Shown: piece by piece, positions 25,903 to 34,947 of the stretch
Layout: every line of letters begins with the position of its first letter
Position numbering within the stretch: position 1 is the first letter of the stretch
DNA from: Paraburkholderia sartisoli
GTDB taxonomy: Bacteria; Pseudomonadota; Gammaproteobacteria; Burkholderiales; Burkholderiaceae
Direction: 5' to 3'
Length of the DNA: 64,000 nt
Assembly (NCBI RefSeq): GCF_900107685.1
Contig: NZ_FNRQ01000012.1
Coordinates: 46,078 to 110,077, forward strand
Notes under the pieces: model-generated
The model's database searches: none
Told to the model about the DNA's origin: nothing
What the model saw: only the letters and a program-made list of their open reading frames with translations
Program-made: the position numbers and the translations under genes

Positions 25903-25994
25903 GTTGGTGCAGACACACTCGCCAATGCGTCAGGCTGCCGCACCGTCGAGTGCGTCTCGCCGTTCACGGTCGACGTGGGCGCGTTGCCAGGGGC

Positions 25995-26672
25995 TCACCA
26001 GATGCCCGGCACCAGCCGGTATCTGACGCGCGCGGCGTAGTCCACATAGCCCGGCAACTGCGTGGCGAGCGTGCGCTCCTCCATCACGGCGCGCCATCCA
26101 ATGCCTGCCACGAGCACCGGCACGCACGCGAGCCCCCACCAGGAGCCGAGCAACAGCGGCGAGCCGACGAAAAACAGGATCGCCGCCGCATACATCGGGT
26201 GGCGCACCCACGCATACGGGCCGGTGTCGCAGACGCGATGTCCGCGTCCGGCCTGCACCTTGACGACGGGCGCGGCGAAGCTGTTCGCACGGAACACGTA
26301 CCCTGTCATCCAGACGCACAGAAACATCGCGACCGCGCCGGCAACGTGCAGCCACGACGGCATGAACGACCACTGCCAGCGGCGCGCGTCGAGCGCCATC
26401 AGCACGAGCCACGCGCACCACACGAGCGCGACGGCGGCCATGAAAAGCTTGTCCCAGCTGCTCTGGTCGCGCTGCACGAGCGGCTTGAGACGTTCTTCGA
26501 GGAGACCCGGATCTTCCCGCGCGAGCCGCAGGCCGATCCACAACCCGAGCGCCCCCATCTCAACCAGGTAAAACCACCCCGCCGCCCACGCCCATGTGCC
26601 GGCCGCGACGAACAGCAGCACGGCCATGCCCGCGAGCCACAGCACGGTCTGGACGACGAGCCGCGTGATCAT
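25995..26672 (-). CDS. Membrane methyltransferase of the isoprenylcysteine carboxyl methyltransferase/PEMT type
   Basis: 225 residues with about five membrane segments. The C-terminal GPYAWVRHPMYAAAILFFVG motif (key parts GPYAWVRHP and the later EERTL) is the SAM-binding signature of ICMT-like and phosphatidylethanolamine-methyltransferase-like integral membrane enzymes. The bacterial substrate is unknown. Its start overlaps the stop of the arylamine N-acetyltransferase gene by 4 bp, so the two are co-translated. It ends just outside the importer control region. Confidence 0.78.
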   Translation of the reverse strand: MITRLVVQTVLWLAGMAVLLFVAAGTWAWAAGWFYLVEMGALGLWIGLRLAREDPGLLEERLKPLVQRDQSSWDKLFMAAVALVWCAWLVLMALDARRWQWSFMPSWLHVAGAVAMFLCVWMTGYVFRANSFAAPVVKVQAGRGHRVCDTGPYAWVRHPMYAAAILFFVGSPLLLGSWWGLACVPVLVAGIGWRAVMEERTLATQLPGYVDYAARVRYRLVPGIW

Positions 26673-27514
26673 CGCTTCCCCCCCTGCGTGCGCGCCGCGC
26701 GCCCTTTCACGCGCTCGAACACGGCCGCGACATCGATGTCGCCGGTGTCGATGCCGAAGAGGCCGCGCAGCACGTCGGCGAGTTCACTCGCATCGCCCAG
26801 CCACCGTTCGGTCACGTGGCCCGCTTTCGTGCGCAGGGTCAGGCGATCGTCGAGGAGATTCGCGCGGCCTTCGGGCACCACGCGCGTCACCACGAGATCC
26901 GTCATGAAGAGCGACGTGGGGTACGTCGACGTGTACCAGTTGCCGACTTCGTAATCGATCCACTCGACGCGGTTCAGATCGAAGCGATACACCTTCGCCC
27001 AGGTGTCGCCCGTTTGCACTTCGAGGTCGAACGCGCCGTGCGGGGCGTTCGCGAGCCGGAACGGTTCGAGCGTGGTCTGCTGCACTTTGCCCGCGATCAG
27101 GCGCAGCGGTGAGGTCAGCGTCGCCGCGCCGAAACCGGCATCGGCTATCCACGGCTCGCCGTCGAGATCGACGCGCATCAGCATGTGCGTGCGCGCCGGC
27201 ACGATGTCCGGATCGCGGCCCCATAACACGCGCGCGATCAGCGGCGTCACGGCAAAACCGAGTTGCATCAGCGCGTGCGCGAACAGCCGGTTCTGCTCGA
27301 AGCAGTACCCCCCGCGGCGGCGCGCGACCAGCTTGTCGACCACGTCGTCCAGTTCGAGCGAGACCCGGCGGCCCGTCAGCGGATCGAGGTTTTCGAATGG
27401 AATCGCCTGTGCGTGCAGACGCTGCACGTCGCTCAGGACATCGAGCGTCGGCGTTCGCGGGCCGGCGTAGCCGATCCGCGCGAAATAGCGGTCGAGGTCG
27501 AGTGAAGGGGGCAT
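26669..27514 (-). CDS. nat: Arylamine N-acetyltransferase
   Basis: 281 residues, the usual length. The catalytic triad is visible: Cys71 in RRGGYCFEQN, His110 in ARTHMLM and Asp125 in WIADAGFG. PFENLDPLTGR is the conserved N-terminal segment. The enzyme acetylates arylamines or hydrazines from acetyl-CoA through a Cys acyl intermediate in the cytoplasm. It is the first gene of a two-gene minus-strand operon with the ICMT-like gene. Confidence 0.93.
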   Translation of the reverse strand: MPPSLDLDRYFARIGYAGPRTPTLDVLSDVQRLHAQAIPFENLDPLTGRRVSLELDDVVDKLVARRRGGYCFEQNRLFAHALMQLGFAVTPLIARVLWGRDPDIVPARTHMLMRVDLDGEPWIADAGFGAATLTSPLRLIAGKVQQTTLEPFRLANAPHGAFDLEVQTGDTWAKVYRFDLNRVEWIDYEVGNWYTSTYPTSLFMTDLVVTRVVPEGRANLLDDRLTLRTKAGHVTERWLGDASELADVLRGLFGIDTGDIDVAAVFERVKGRAARTQGGKR

Positions 27515-28022
27515 CGGGTCTCCTGCCGGGTCGCACCGGAATCAGAATGGGAGAAAGCAGCGCGGGCAGACTCGAACGGTCGCGCTGCGCAAGCGATCTT
27601 AACGCCGCGCGGCGGCGCGCGCTGGCCGGTTTTCCGTACGCGCCGCGTGCCGTTTCGCAGGCGAGCGTGCAATGCGTTCTCACGCTCACTCCATTGCGTC
27701 GCGCGAATATCGGCGATTTGATGCGCCGTTATCGAGTCTTCCCTTCCAATGAAACCGGCCGTTTCTTTCCGATTAATTACGTTAATCTTTCTTAAACATT
27801 ACTTTGAAATGAATTTCATTGGAGTTCGTCAATCTTTTGTATATATAAAAGTAATCTATATGCGAATCATTCTCATTTGTGTTGACTGTACTATGCTGGG
27901 TGCGTACGATTCGAAGCATCCGCAGTGCGTCATGTCGTCGAGCGCTGCTGCGACCTGATTTCCGGCCATTGCATCTCCTGCCTCGAAAATCGTTGCGCAC
28001 ATACCAACAAACAAGGATTTCG
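27515..28022 (+). other. AT-rich control region between nat and the iron operon
   Basis: A 508-bp divergent gap. Roughly 27700-27900 is strikingly AT-rich for this genome and holds the candidate Fur box listed separately. A second Fur-like dyad, AATGAATTTCATT, lies at about 27808-27820. TTGACT at 27882-27887 is a possible -35 element without a clear -10. AAGGA before 28023 is the porin's ribosome binding site. No gene is supported. Confidence 0.6.
27861..27879 (+). promoter_or_regulatory. Candidate Fur box
   Basis: TGCGAATCATTCTCATTTG resembles the Fur consensus built of GATAAT/ATTATC hexamers, and the core AATCATTCTCATT is the form common in beta-proteobacteria. It lies about 145 bp upstream of the OprB-type porin, the first gene of an operon encoding a ferric importer, which supports iron control. 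Confidence 0.7.
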
Positions 28023-29540
28023 ATGAAGCTCGCCCGGTCCACCCGACCCGCTCGTGCAGCGCGTGCGCGTGTACAAGCCCCATCGCGTATTCGCGCGATG
28101 CGCCTCCCGCCCCTTCGCCGTGCGGCGTTCTATACAGCGTTCGCACTGGCGAGCCTGACCGGCAGCGCGGCTTACGCAGCCGCTAGTCCGGATGCCACAC
28201 CCGAAGCACCCGAAGCCGACCTGAATATCAAGGCAGAGCCGGCAGGTCAGTGGACCGGTGTGTGGACACGCCAAACGCTGCTGGGCGACATCGGCGGCAT
28301 CCGTCCGTGGCTCGGCAAATACGGCGTGACGTTCGGCCTCACCGAAACCAGTGAATATCTCGCGAACCTGCGCGGCGGCCTCGCGCGCGGCGGCGATTAC
28401 GACGGCCTGACCACGGCCACCGTCCAGGTCGATACGCAAAAGGCGTTCGGTCTGCCAGGCGGTACGTTCAATGCCAGCGCGCTGCAGATTCACGGCCGCA
28501 ATCTGAGCACCGACAAGCTCGGCACGCTGAACACGGCGAGCGGTATCGAAGCGGATGCCACGACCCGTCTGTGGGAGTTGTGGTACCAGCAGTCGCTGCT
28601 CAACAAGCGTGTCGACATCAAGGTCGGTCAGCAAAGTATCGACCAGGAGTTCATGACCAGCCAGTATTCGGCGCTCTTCGTGAACACGATGTTCGGCTGG
28701 CCGGGTGTGCCTTCGTATGACATGCCGTCGGGTGGCCCGGCGTATCCGCTCGCGGATCTCGGCGTGCGCGTGCGCGGACAGATCACGCCTTCGCTGACGG
28801 CGCTGGCCGGCGTGTTCGACGGCGATCCGCTCGGCAACAATCCGGGCAACCTCAGCGGCACGAACTTCAACCTGCATAACGGCACGCTCTTCATCGGCGA
28901 GCTGCAGTACGCGATCAACCAGCCGGCCGACGGCGAAATGGTCGGCGCGGGCCAGAACGGTTTGCCCGGCACGTACAAGGTCGGCGTCTGGTACAACAGC
29001 GGCCGCTTCGACGACCAGCGCTTCGACAACACGGGCGTGCCGCTCGCGAACACGGCGCTCTCGACGGGCACGCCGCAGTCGCATCACGGCGACTACAGCT
29101 TCTACGCCGTCGCCGACCAGATGGTCTGGCGCCCCGATCCGGACGGACCGCGCAGCCTCGGCGTGTTCATGCGCGTGATGGGCGCGCCGGGCGACCGCAA
29201 CCTGATCAGCGCCAGCGCCAACCTCGGCCTCGTGCTGAAGGCGCCGTTCGCCGGCCGCGACAACGACTCCGCCGGCATCGCGCTGACGTACATCAAGGTC
29301 GGCAGCCACGCCCGCGATTTCGACCGCGACAACCTCGCGTTCAGCGGCGGCCCGTACCCGATCCGCAACAGCGAAACCGTGCTGGAGGCAACCTATCAGT
29401 ATCAGGTCACGCCGTGGTGGCAGTTGCAGGCCGACGCGCAGTACACGTTCAACGCAGGCGCTGGTCAGAACCCGAACGACCCGACCCAGGCACTGCGCAA
29501 TACGTTTGTGATCGGCGTGCGAACCAACATCACGTTCTAA
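28023..29540 (+). CDS. OprB-family outer-membrane porin
   Basis: 505 residues. The ATG at 28023 has AAGGA upstream and gives a signal peptide with a long Arg-rich n-region, then a hydrophobic core ending SAAYA; an internal ATG at 28098 would give a more ordinary signal. The mature part has the OprB pattern: WTRQTLLGDIGGIRPWLGKYGVTF near the start (key parts LGDIGGIRPWL), many amphipathic strands, and a C-terminal Phe after an aromatic strand (GVRTNITF). OprB proteins usually pass sugars, but here the gene heads a Fur-box-associated operon ending in FbpABC, so an iron-chelate role is inferred. Confidence 0.85.
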   Translation: MKLARSTRPARAARARVQAPSRIRAMRLPPLRRAAFYTAFALASLTGSAAYAAASPDATPEAPEADLNIKAEPAGQWTGVWTRQTLLGDIGGIRPWLGKYGVTFGLTETSEYLANLRGGLARGGDYDGLTTATVQVDTQKAFGLPGGTFNASALQIHGRNLSTDKLGTLNTASGIEADATTRLWELWYQQSLLNKRVDIKVGQQSIDQEFMTSQYSALFVNTMFGWPGVPSYDMPSGGPAYPLADLGVRVRGQITPSLTALAGVFDGDPLGNNPGNLSGTNFNLHNGTLFIGELQYAINQPADGEMVGAGQNGLPGTYKVGVWYNSGRFDDQRFDNTGVPLANTALSTGTPQSHHGDYSFYAVADQMVWRPDPDGPRSLGVFMRVMGAPGDRNLISASANLGLVLKAPFAGRDNDSAGIALTYIKVGSHARDFDRDNLAFSGGPYPIRNSETVLEATYQYQVTPWWQLQADAQYTFNAGAGQNPNDPTQALRNTFVIGVRTNITF

Positions 29541-29577
29541 CGCTTACCTTACTCAACCGGACCCTACGCATTCGATC

Positions 29578-30771
29578 ATGACGGAATCCACGTTTTGCGC
29601 GAGCGGCACGCAGACATGCATGACCGGTCCCACGCGCCAGGCAGCACGCCGCATGGCAGGCGCCACGCTCACCGCCGCGCTGACCCTCGCCGCACTGTTC
29701 GCCGCGGGCGCGGCGCAGGCAGAACCGAAGGGCTTTCTCGAGACGCTGAAGCATCACGAGACGCTCATCAACACGGTGCCCGACAACGGCGACCAGAACC
29801 CGTACGCGATTGTCGTCGCGCCCGTTTCCGCGGGCACGGTCAAACAGGGCGATGTGCTGGTCGGCAACTTCAACAACGCGACGAACCTGCAGGGTACCGG
29901 CAGCACGATCGTCGACTACCACCCCGACACGAAACAGATGTCGACGTTCGCCACCGTGCCGCGCGACCTGAAGGAATGCCCGGGCGGCATCGGCCTGTCG
30001 ACCGCGATGACGATGCTGAAGTCCGGCTGGGTGATCGTCGGCAGCACGCCGAGCAATGACGGCACCACCGGCACGAAGGGCGCCGGCTGCCTGATCGTGC
30101 TCGATGCGCAGGGCAAGGTGGCATCGACGATCGTGAGCCCGAACATCAACGACCCGTGGGGCAACATGGCCGTCGTCGACAACGGCACGAGCGCGACGCT
30201 CTTCGTGAGCAACGCGGGCTTCGGCGTCGGTGGCGCCGATGGCACGCCGCCCGTGTTCAAGCAGGCCACGGTGCTGCGGCTCGACCTCGACGTTCCTCAA
30301 GGCAAGCCGCCGGTCGTGAAGAAGGAAACGGTCGTCGGCAGCGGCTTTGGCGCGCAGGCCGACAAGGGCGTGTTCCTCGTCGGACCGACGGGTCTCGCGC
30401 TGTCGAAAGACCAGTCGCAGCTGTATGTGTCCGATGCGATCGGCAACCGCGTGACGGAAATCGACGAACCGATGACACGCGACACGAGCGCGGGCGTCGG
30501 CCGCCAGGTGAGCGCCGACGGCCTGCTGCACCGCCCGCTCGCGATGGTGACGGCGCCCAACGGCCACCTGCTCGTGACGAACGCGCTCAACGGCCAGGTC
30601 GTCGAAATCGATCCGGTCGAAGGCAAGCAGTTATACGCGCGCTGGATCGACACGGACAAGGCGCAATCGCCGCCGGGCAATGGCGACCTGTTCGGCATTG
30701 CAATGACGCCGCAAGGCGATGGCTTCTACTACGTACAGGATGACGTGAACACGCTCGTGCTCGCGAAGTAA
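29578..30771 (+). CDS. Periplasmic beta-propeller (NHL-like) protein
   Basis: 397 residues. A signal peptide covers about residues 25-48 (hydrophobic run ending AAGAAQA); the first 20 residues are unusual and an internal ATG at 29620 is possible. The rest is a repeated strand pattern (NPYAIVVAP, GDVLVGNFN, HLLVTNALNGQVVEID) typical of NHL or SMP-30-like six-bladed propellers. It lies 37 bp after the porin and 5 bp before the DyP peroxidase gene. No enzymatic motif is recognised; a role in ligand handling for the iron system is a guess. Confidence 0.7.
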   Translation: MTESTFCASGTQTCMTGPTRQAARRMAGATLTAALTLAALFAAGAAQAEPKGFLETLKHHETLINTVPDNGDQNPYAIVVAPVSAGTVKQGDVLVGNFNNATNLQGTGSTIVDYHPDTKQMSTFATVPRDLKECPGGIGLSTAMTMLKSGWVIVGSTPSNDGTTGTKGAGCLIVLDAQGKVASTIVSPNINDPWGNMAVVDNGTSATLFVSNAGFGVGGADGTPPVFKQATVLRLDLDVPQGKPPVVKKETVVGSGFGAQADKGVFLVGPTGLALSKDQSQLYVSDAIGNRVTEIDEPMTRDTSAGVGRQVSADGLLHRPLAMVTAPNGHLLVTNALNGQVVEIDPVEGKQLYARWIDTDKAQSPPGNGDLFGIAMTPQGDGFYYVQDDVNTLVLAK

Positions 30772-30776
30772 GCATC

Positions 30777-32075
30777 ATGGCAAACGACCCAACATCCCCA
30801 TCGCGCCCGTCGCGACGCGGGTTTCTGAAGGCAGGCGGCGCCGCGGTGGCGGCGGGCGCCGGGCTTGGCACGGCGGGCGTCGCGCAGGCGGCCCAGGCCG
30901 CGCCCGGCAAGACGCATGCGGACGATCCGCAGCACGCCGTCGAGCCGTTCTTCGGCGCGCATCAGGGCGGCATCGTCACGCCGCAGCAAAGCCACACGTA
31001 TGTCGCGGCGTTCGATCTCACGACGGACAAACGCGACGACGTGACCGGCCTCCTGCGCGCATGGACCGATGCCGCCGCGCGCATGACGCAGGGCGCGACC
31101 GCCGCCCCGCTCGACACGCCCGACGACAAACCCGCGCCCGATTCGGCGGATATCCTCGGCCTCGGTCCGCAGGGTCTCACGATCACGTTCGGTTTCGGCC
31201 CCGGTCTTTTCACGCAGGAAGGCCGCGACCGCTACGGCATCGCGAATCGCCGGCCGGCCGCGCTCGTCGACCTGCCGCGCTTTAACGGCGACCAGTTGGT
31301 CGCGCAGAAGACCGGCGGCGACCTCTACATCCAGGCGTGCGCGAACGATCCGCAGGTCGCGTTCCACGCGGTGCGGCAACTCGCGCGCATGGGCTACGGC
31401 GCGATCGCGATGCGCTGGGGCCAGGCGGGTTTCCTGTCCGGTCCGCGCGGGCAGACGCCACGCAACCTGATGGGTTTCAAGGACGGCACGAACAATCCTT
31501 CGACGGCGAAGCCGCCGCTGATGAACCAGTTCGTCTGGGCCAACGCCGCCGACGCGCCGTGGATGCAGGGCGGCACGTACACGGTCGTGCGCCGTATCCG
31601 CATCACGCTCGAACACTGGGACCAGATGGAACTCGGCTTCCAGGAAGAAGTGTTCGGCCGGCACAAGTACAGCGGCGCGCCGATCGGCATGAAACACGAG
31701 TTCGACGCGCTCGACCTGAAAGCCGCGGACAAGGACGGCAATCCGGTCATCGCGCAGAACGCGCACGTGCGGCTGTCGAACGAGGCGTCGAACAACGGCG
31801 CGCAGATTCTGCGCCGCTCGTATTCGTATAACGACGGCACGAATTTCTACATCGAGCGCTGGCCGCCATGGCGCCAGGAAACGGAGTACGACGCCGGCCT
31901 GATCTTCATCGCGCACCAGGGCGACCCGCGCACCGGCTTCATCCCGATCAACGAAAAGCTTGCGAAGTTCGACATGATGAACCAGTTCACGACGCACGTC
32001 GGCAGCGCGATATTCGCCTGCCCGCCGGGCGCGCGACAGGGTTCGTACATCGGCGCGAGGCTGTTCGAAGCGTAA
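30777..32075 (+). CDS. Dye-decolorizing (DyP) peroxidase, Tat-exported
   Basis: 432 residues. The twin-arginine signal is PSRRGFLKAGGAAV with cleavage after VAQA. The DyP motif is GFKDG at 233-237 (catalytic Asp236), the proximal haem ligand is probably His330 in NAHVRLS, and distal Arg346/Arg347 lie in ILRRSYSY. This is the EfeB branch, whose members act on haem or oxidise Fe(II) in the periplasm. Here it sits between a propeller protein and FbpABC rather than with EfeU and EfeO. Oxidation of incoming iron to Fe(III) for FbpA is a reasonable inference. Confidence 0.9.
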   Translation: MANDPTSPSRPSRRGFLKAGGAAVAAGAGLGTAGVAQAAQAAPGKTHADDPQHAVEPFFGAHQGGIVTPQQSHTYVAAFDLTTDKRDDVTGLLRAWTDAAARMTQGATAAPLDTPDDKPAPDSADILGLGPQGLTITFGFGPGLFTQEGRDRYGIANRRPAALVDLPRFNGDQLVAQKTGGDLYIQACANDPQVAFHAVRQLARMGYGAIAMRWGQAGFLSGPRGQTPRNLMGFKDGTNNPSTAKPPLMNQFVWANAADAPWMQGGTYTVVRRIRITLEHWDQMELGFQEEVFGRHKYSGAPIGMKHEFDALDLKAADKDGNPVIAQNAHVRLSNEASNNGAQILRRSYSYNDGTNFYIERWPPWRQETEYDAGLIFIAHQGDPRTGFIPINEKLAKFDMMNQFTTHVGSAIFACPPGARQGSYIGARLFEA

Positions 32076-32160
32076 GCCGCGCGGGCCGCATGTGCGCCGC
32101 GCACACCACACATTGCACGCAGCACGCATTGAATCAACACATCAAGGGGATTTAAGAATC

Positions 32161-33183
32161 ATGGCTCAATCCTGGTTTCGCGCGCGCCTTGGCGCGTCCT
32201 GCATCGCCGCGGCCCTGTCGCTGACGCTGACGGCGCCTGCCGCGCACGCTGCTTCGATCGTGCTGTACAGCGCGCAGCACGAGCAGGTCGTCAACATGCT
32301 CGCGAAGGATTTCGAAAAGGAATCGGGCATTTCGGTGAAGATCCGCAGCGGCGAAGGTCCGGCGCTCGCGGCACAGCTCGTCGCGGAAGGTTCCGCTACG
32401 CCGGCTGACGTGTACTTCACGGAAAACTCGCCCGAGCTGATGCTGCTCGAGGAAAAGGGCATGCTCGCGAAGGTCGACCCCACGACGCTCGCGACGATCC
32501 CCGCGCGTTTCAACTCGCCGGCGGGCCAGTGGGTCGGCGTGACGGCGCGTGAAAGCGTGCTCGCGTACAACACGACGAAGGTGCAGCCGTCGCAACTGCC
32601 GCCCTCGCTGTTCGATCTGACGAAGCCCGAATGGAAAGGCCGCGTCGGCATCGCACCGAGCGACGGTGACTTCCTGCCGCTCGTGAGCGCCGTGCTCGCG
32701 CTGAAGGGTCAGCAAGAGACGCTGCAATGGCTCAAGGGCCTGAAAAAGAACGCGCAGATTTTCGATGACGACGAAGGCGTGGTCGCCGCCGTCAACCGGG
32801 GCGGCGTCGCCACCGGCATCATCAACAACTACTACTGGGCGCGCCTGCATACCGAACTCGGCGACAAGGCCACGCGCAGCGCGATCTATCACTACGGCAA
32901 CGGCGACGTGGGCGCACTCGTGAACGTGTCGGGCGCGGCCGTGCTGAAAACCGCGCACAACCCGGATGGCGCACAGCAGTTCCTGAAGTACCTGGTCGGC
33001 GAACGCGCACAGAGCCTGATGGCGAAGAGCCGCGTCAGCTACGAATATCCGCTGCACGCGGGCGTCGCGGCCGACCCGATCCTCAAGCCGCTCGCTGAAC
33101 TGACGCCGCCGGCGCTCACACTCGAACAGCTCGGCGACGACAGCCAGGCCGGCAAGCTGCTGCGTCAGGCGGGCCTGCTGTAA
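32161..33183 (+). CDS. fbpA: Ferric iron ABC importer, periplasmic binding protein
   Basis: 340 residues. The signal peptide ends at about residue 31 (PAAHA, then ASIVLYSAQHEQ). GIINNYYWARL carries the adjacent tyrosines that coordinate Fe(III) in FbpA/FutA proteins, and RSGEGPALAAQL is the first ligand-binding loop. AAGGGGATT lies upstream of the ATG. It is followed 10 bp later by the permease and then the ATPase. Fe(III) as ligand is family-based. Confidence 0.9.
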   Translation: MAQSWFRARLGASCIAAALSLTLTAPAAHAASIVLYSAQHEQVVNMLAKDFEKESGISVKIRSGEGPALAAQLVAEGSATPADVYFTENSPELMLLEEKGMLAKVDPTTLATIPARFNSPAGQWVGVTARESVLAYNTTKVQPSQLPPSLFDLTKPEWKGRVGIAPSDGDFLPLVSAVLALKGQQETLQWLKGLKKNAQIFDDDEGVVAAVNRGGVATGIINNYYWARLHTELGDKATRSAIYHYGNGDVGALVNVSGAAVLKTAHNPDGAQQFLKYLVGERAQSLMAKSRVSYEYPLHAGVAADPILKPLAELTPPALTLEQLGDDSQAGKLLRQAGLL

Positions 33184-33193
33184 CGCGCCTTCG

Positions 33194-34867
33194 ATGAGCG
33201 AAATAGTCATTGCCGCCACGGCGGCTCCCGCACCGGCGCGCGCCACGAAACGCGCGCCGCGCGGTCTGCTGGCGGCAGCCGCACTCAGCGCATTGCTGGT
33301 GCTGCTGCCGCTCGCGTTTACGTTTTATCGCGCGACGACGTTCGGTTTCGACGACACGATCGAACTCGTGTTCAGGCCGCTCGTCGGCGAACTGTTTGTG
33401 AATACGCTGATGATCACCGTCAGCGCGACGCTTGCGTGCAGCATGATCGGTACGGCCGTCGCGTGGTTCGTCGAACGCACGCATGTGCCGGGGCGTCGCG
33501 TGTGGGCCGTGCTCGCCGCCGCGCCGCTCGCGATGCCGCCGTTCATCACGAGTTACGCGTGGATGTCGCTGAGCCTCGATCTGCAGGACTTCGCGGGCGC
33601 GCTGCTCGTGATCACGTCCGCGTATTTTCCGCTTGTGTATCTGCCGGTGGCCGCCTCGCTGCGCGGCATGGACCCGGCGCTCGAGGAAAGCGCACGCGCG
33701 CTCGGCTGCGGACGCTACGCCACCTTCACGCGTGTCGTGCTGCCGCAACTGCGCCCCGCTCTCCTCGGCGGCATGCTGCTCGTCGCGCTCGGCGTGCTGT
33801 CCGAGTTCGGCGCGTTCCAGCTGCTGCGCTTTCGCACGTTCACGACGCAGATCTACGCGCAGTTCCGCACGAGCTTCGACAGCAGCGGTGCCTCGGTGAT
33901 GGCGTGCCTGCTGATCGCGCTGTGTCTCGTGTGCCTCGCGTTCGAATTTCGCGTGCGCGGCGGTGCGCGCTATGAGCGCGTCGACCGCGGCGCGCGCCGC
34001 GCCGCGCTGCGCTATGAGCTCGGCAAGTGGCGCTGGATCGTGAGCGGCGGCTTCGCCGCGCTCGCGATCGTCACGCTCGGCGTGCCGCTTGGCATGATCG
34101 GCTTCTGGCTCACCCAGAACGGCGCCGCGGCGGTCACGCCGGCCGACGTGTCGCCAGAACTGCTGTTCAACGCGACGATGTCGTCGGTCGGTTTTGGGCT
34201 TGCCGCCGCGATCGTCACGACCGTGCTCGTCGTTCCGCTCGCGTTTCTGCTCGTGCGTTTTCCCGGGCGGCTCGCGACCGTCTTCGAGCGCACGGTGTTT
34301 CTCGCGCAGGGCGTGCCCGGGCTCGTGATCGCGCTCGCGATCGTCTCGCTCGCCGTGCATGCGCTGCAGCCGCTGTATCAGGGCGCGACGCTGCTCGTGA
34401 TCGCCTACGCGATCCTCTTCATGCCGCTCGCGCTCGTCAGCGTGCGCGCCGCGCTCGCGCAGGCGCAGCCGCGCCTCGAGGAAACCGCCCGCGCGCTCGG
34501 TCTGAACTGGACACAGACGTTCCTTCGCGTGCTGCTGCCGCTGGCGGGTCCAGGCCTCGGCGCGGCGGCTTCGATGGTTTTCATTTCGGTCGTCACCGAA
34601 CTCAACGCGACGCTGCTGCTCTCGCCGATCGGCACGCACACGCTCGCGACGCAGGTGTGGTCCGATACGTCGACGCTCGCGTTCGCCGCCGCCGCGCCTT
34701 ACGCCGCGCTGTTGACGGCCATTTCGCTGTGCGCCTCCGGCCTGCTGTTCGCGCTGCTCGGCCGCTCGGCGCTGCTCGGGCGCGATCACAATCCTGCTTT
34801 GCAGTCGGCTGACTCACAGCCCGCGTCACCGTCAGTCTCGCGCCAAAGCCGCGCCGCAGATCGCTGA
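33194..34867 (+). CDS. fbpB: Ferric iron ABC importer, fused double permease
   Basis: 557 residues made of two homologous permease halves, each with about six membrane helices and an EAA-type loop (ESARALGCGRYATFTRV near residue 170, EETARALGLNWTQTFLRV near residue 430). This duplicated form is standard for FbpB. The start ATG at 33194 is 10 bp after the fbpA stop. The C-terminal tail is Ser/Pro-rich and hydrophilic. Confidence 0.92.
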   Translation: MSEIVIAATAAPAPARATKRAPRGLLAAAALSALLVLLPLAFTFYRATTFGFDDTIELVFRPLVGELFVNTLMITVSATLACSMIGTAVAWFVERTHVPGRRVWAVLAAAPLAMPPFITSYAWMSLSLDLQDFAGALLVITSAYFPLVYLPVAASLRGMDPALEESARALGCGRYATFTRVVLPQLRPALLGGMLLVALGVLSEFGAFQLLRFRTFTTQIYAQFRTSFDSSGASVMACLLIALCLVCLAFEFRVRGGARYERVDRGARRAALRYELGKWRWIVSGGFAALAIVTLGVPLGMIGFWLTQNGAAAVTPADVSPELLFNATMSSVGFGLAAAIVTTVLVVPLAFLLVRFPGRLATVFERTVFLAQGVPGLVIALAIVSLAVHALQPLYQGATLLVIAYAILFMPLALVSVRAALAQAQPRLEETARALGLNWTQTFLRVLLPLAGPGLGAAASMVFISVVTELNATLLLSPIGTHTLATQVWSDTSTLAFAAAAPYAALLTAISLCASGLLFALLGRSALLGRDHNPALQSADSQPASPSVSRQSRAADR

Positions 34868-34947
34868 CGGACACGGAATCGACGCATAATTGCGCACACG
34901 CACGCGTCACCAACGCCCCGACGCCCCGCCTTTTCTATCCGGTTCAC

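Larger units (their letters stand above)
25665..25994. other. Intergenic region upstream of importer system 2
   Basis: A 330-bp gap. It holds the two HutC-type sites listed separately and the ribosome binding site GGAGA for the binding protein. The centre (about 25770-25830) is AT-rich for this genome (CCTATATATAAAGG). No gene is supported. Confidence 0.5.
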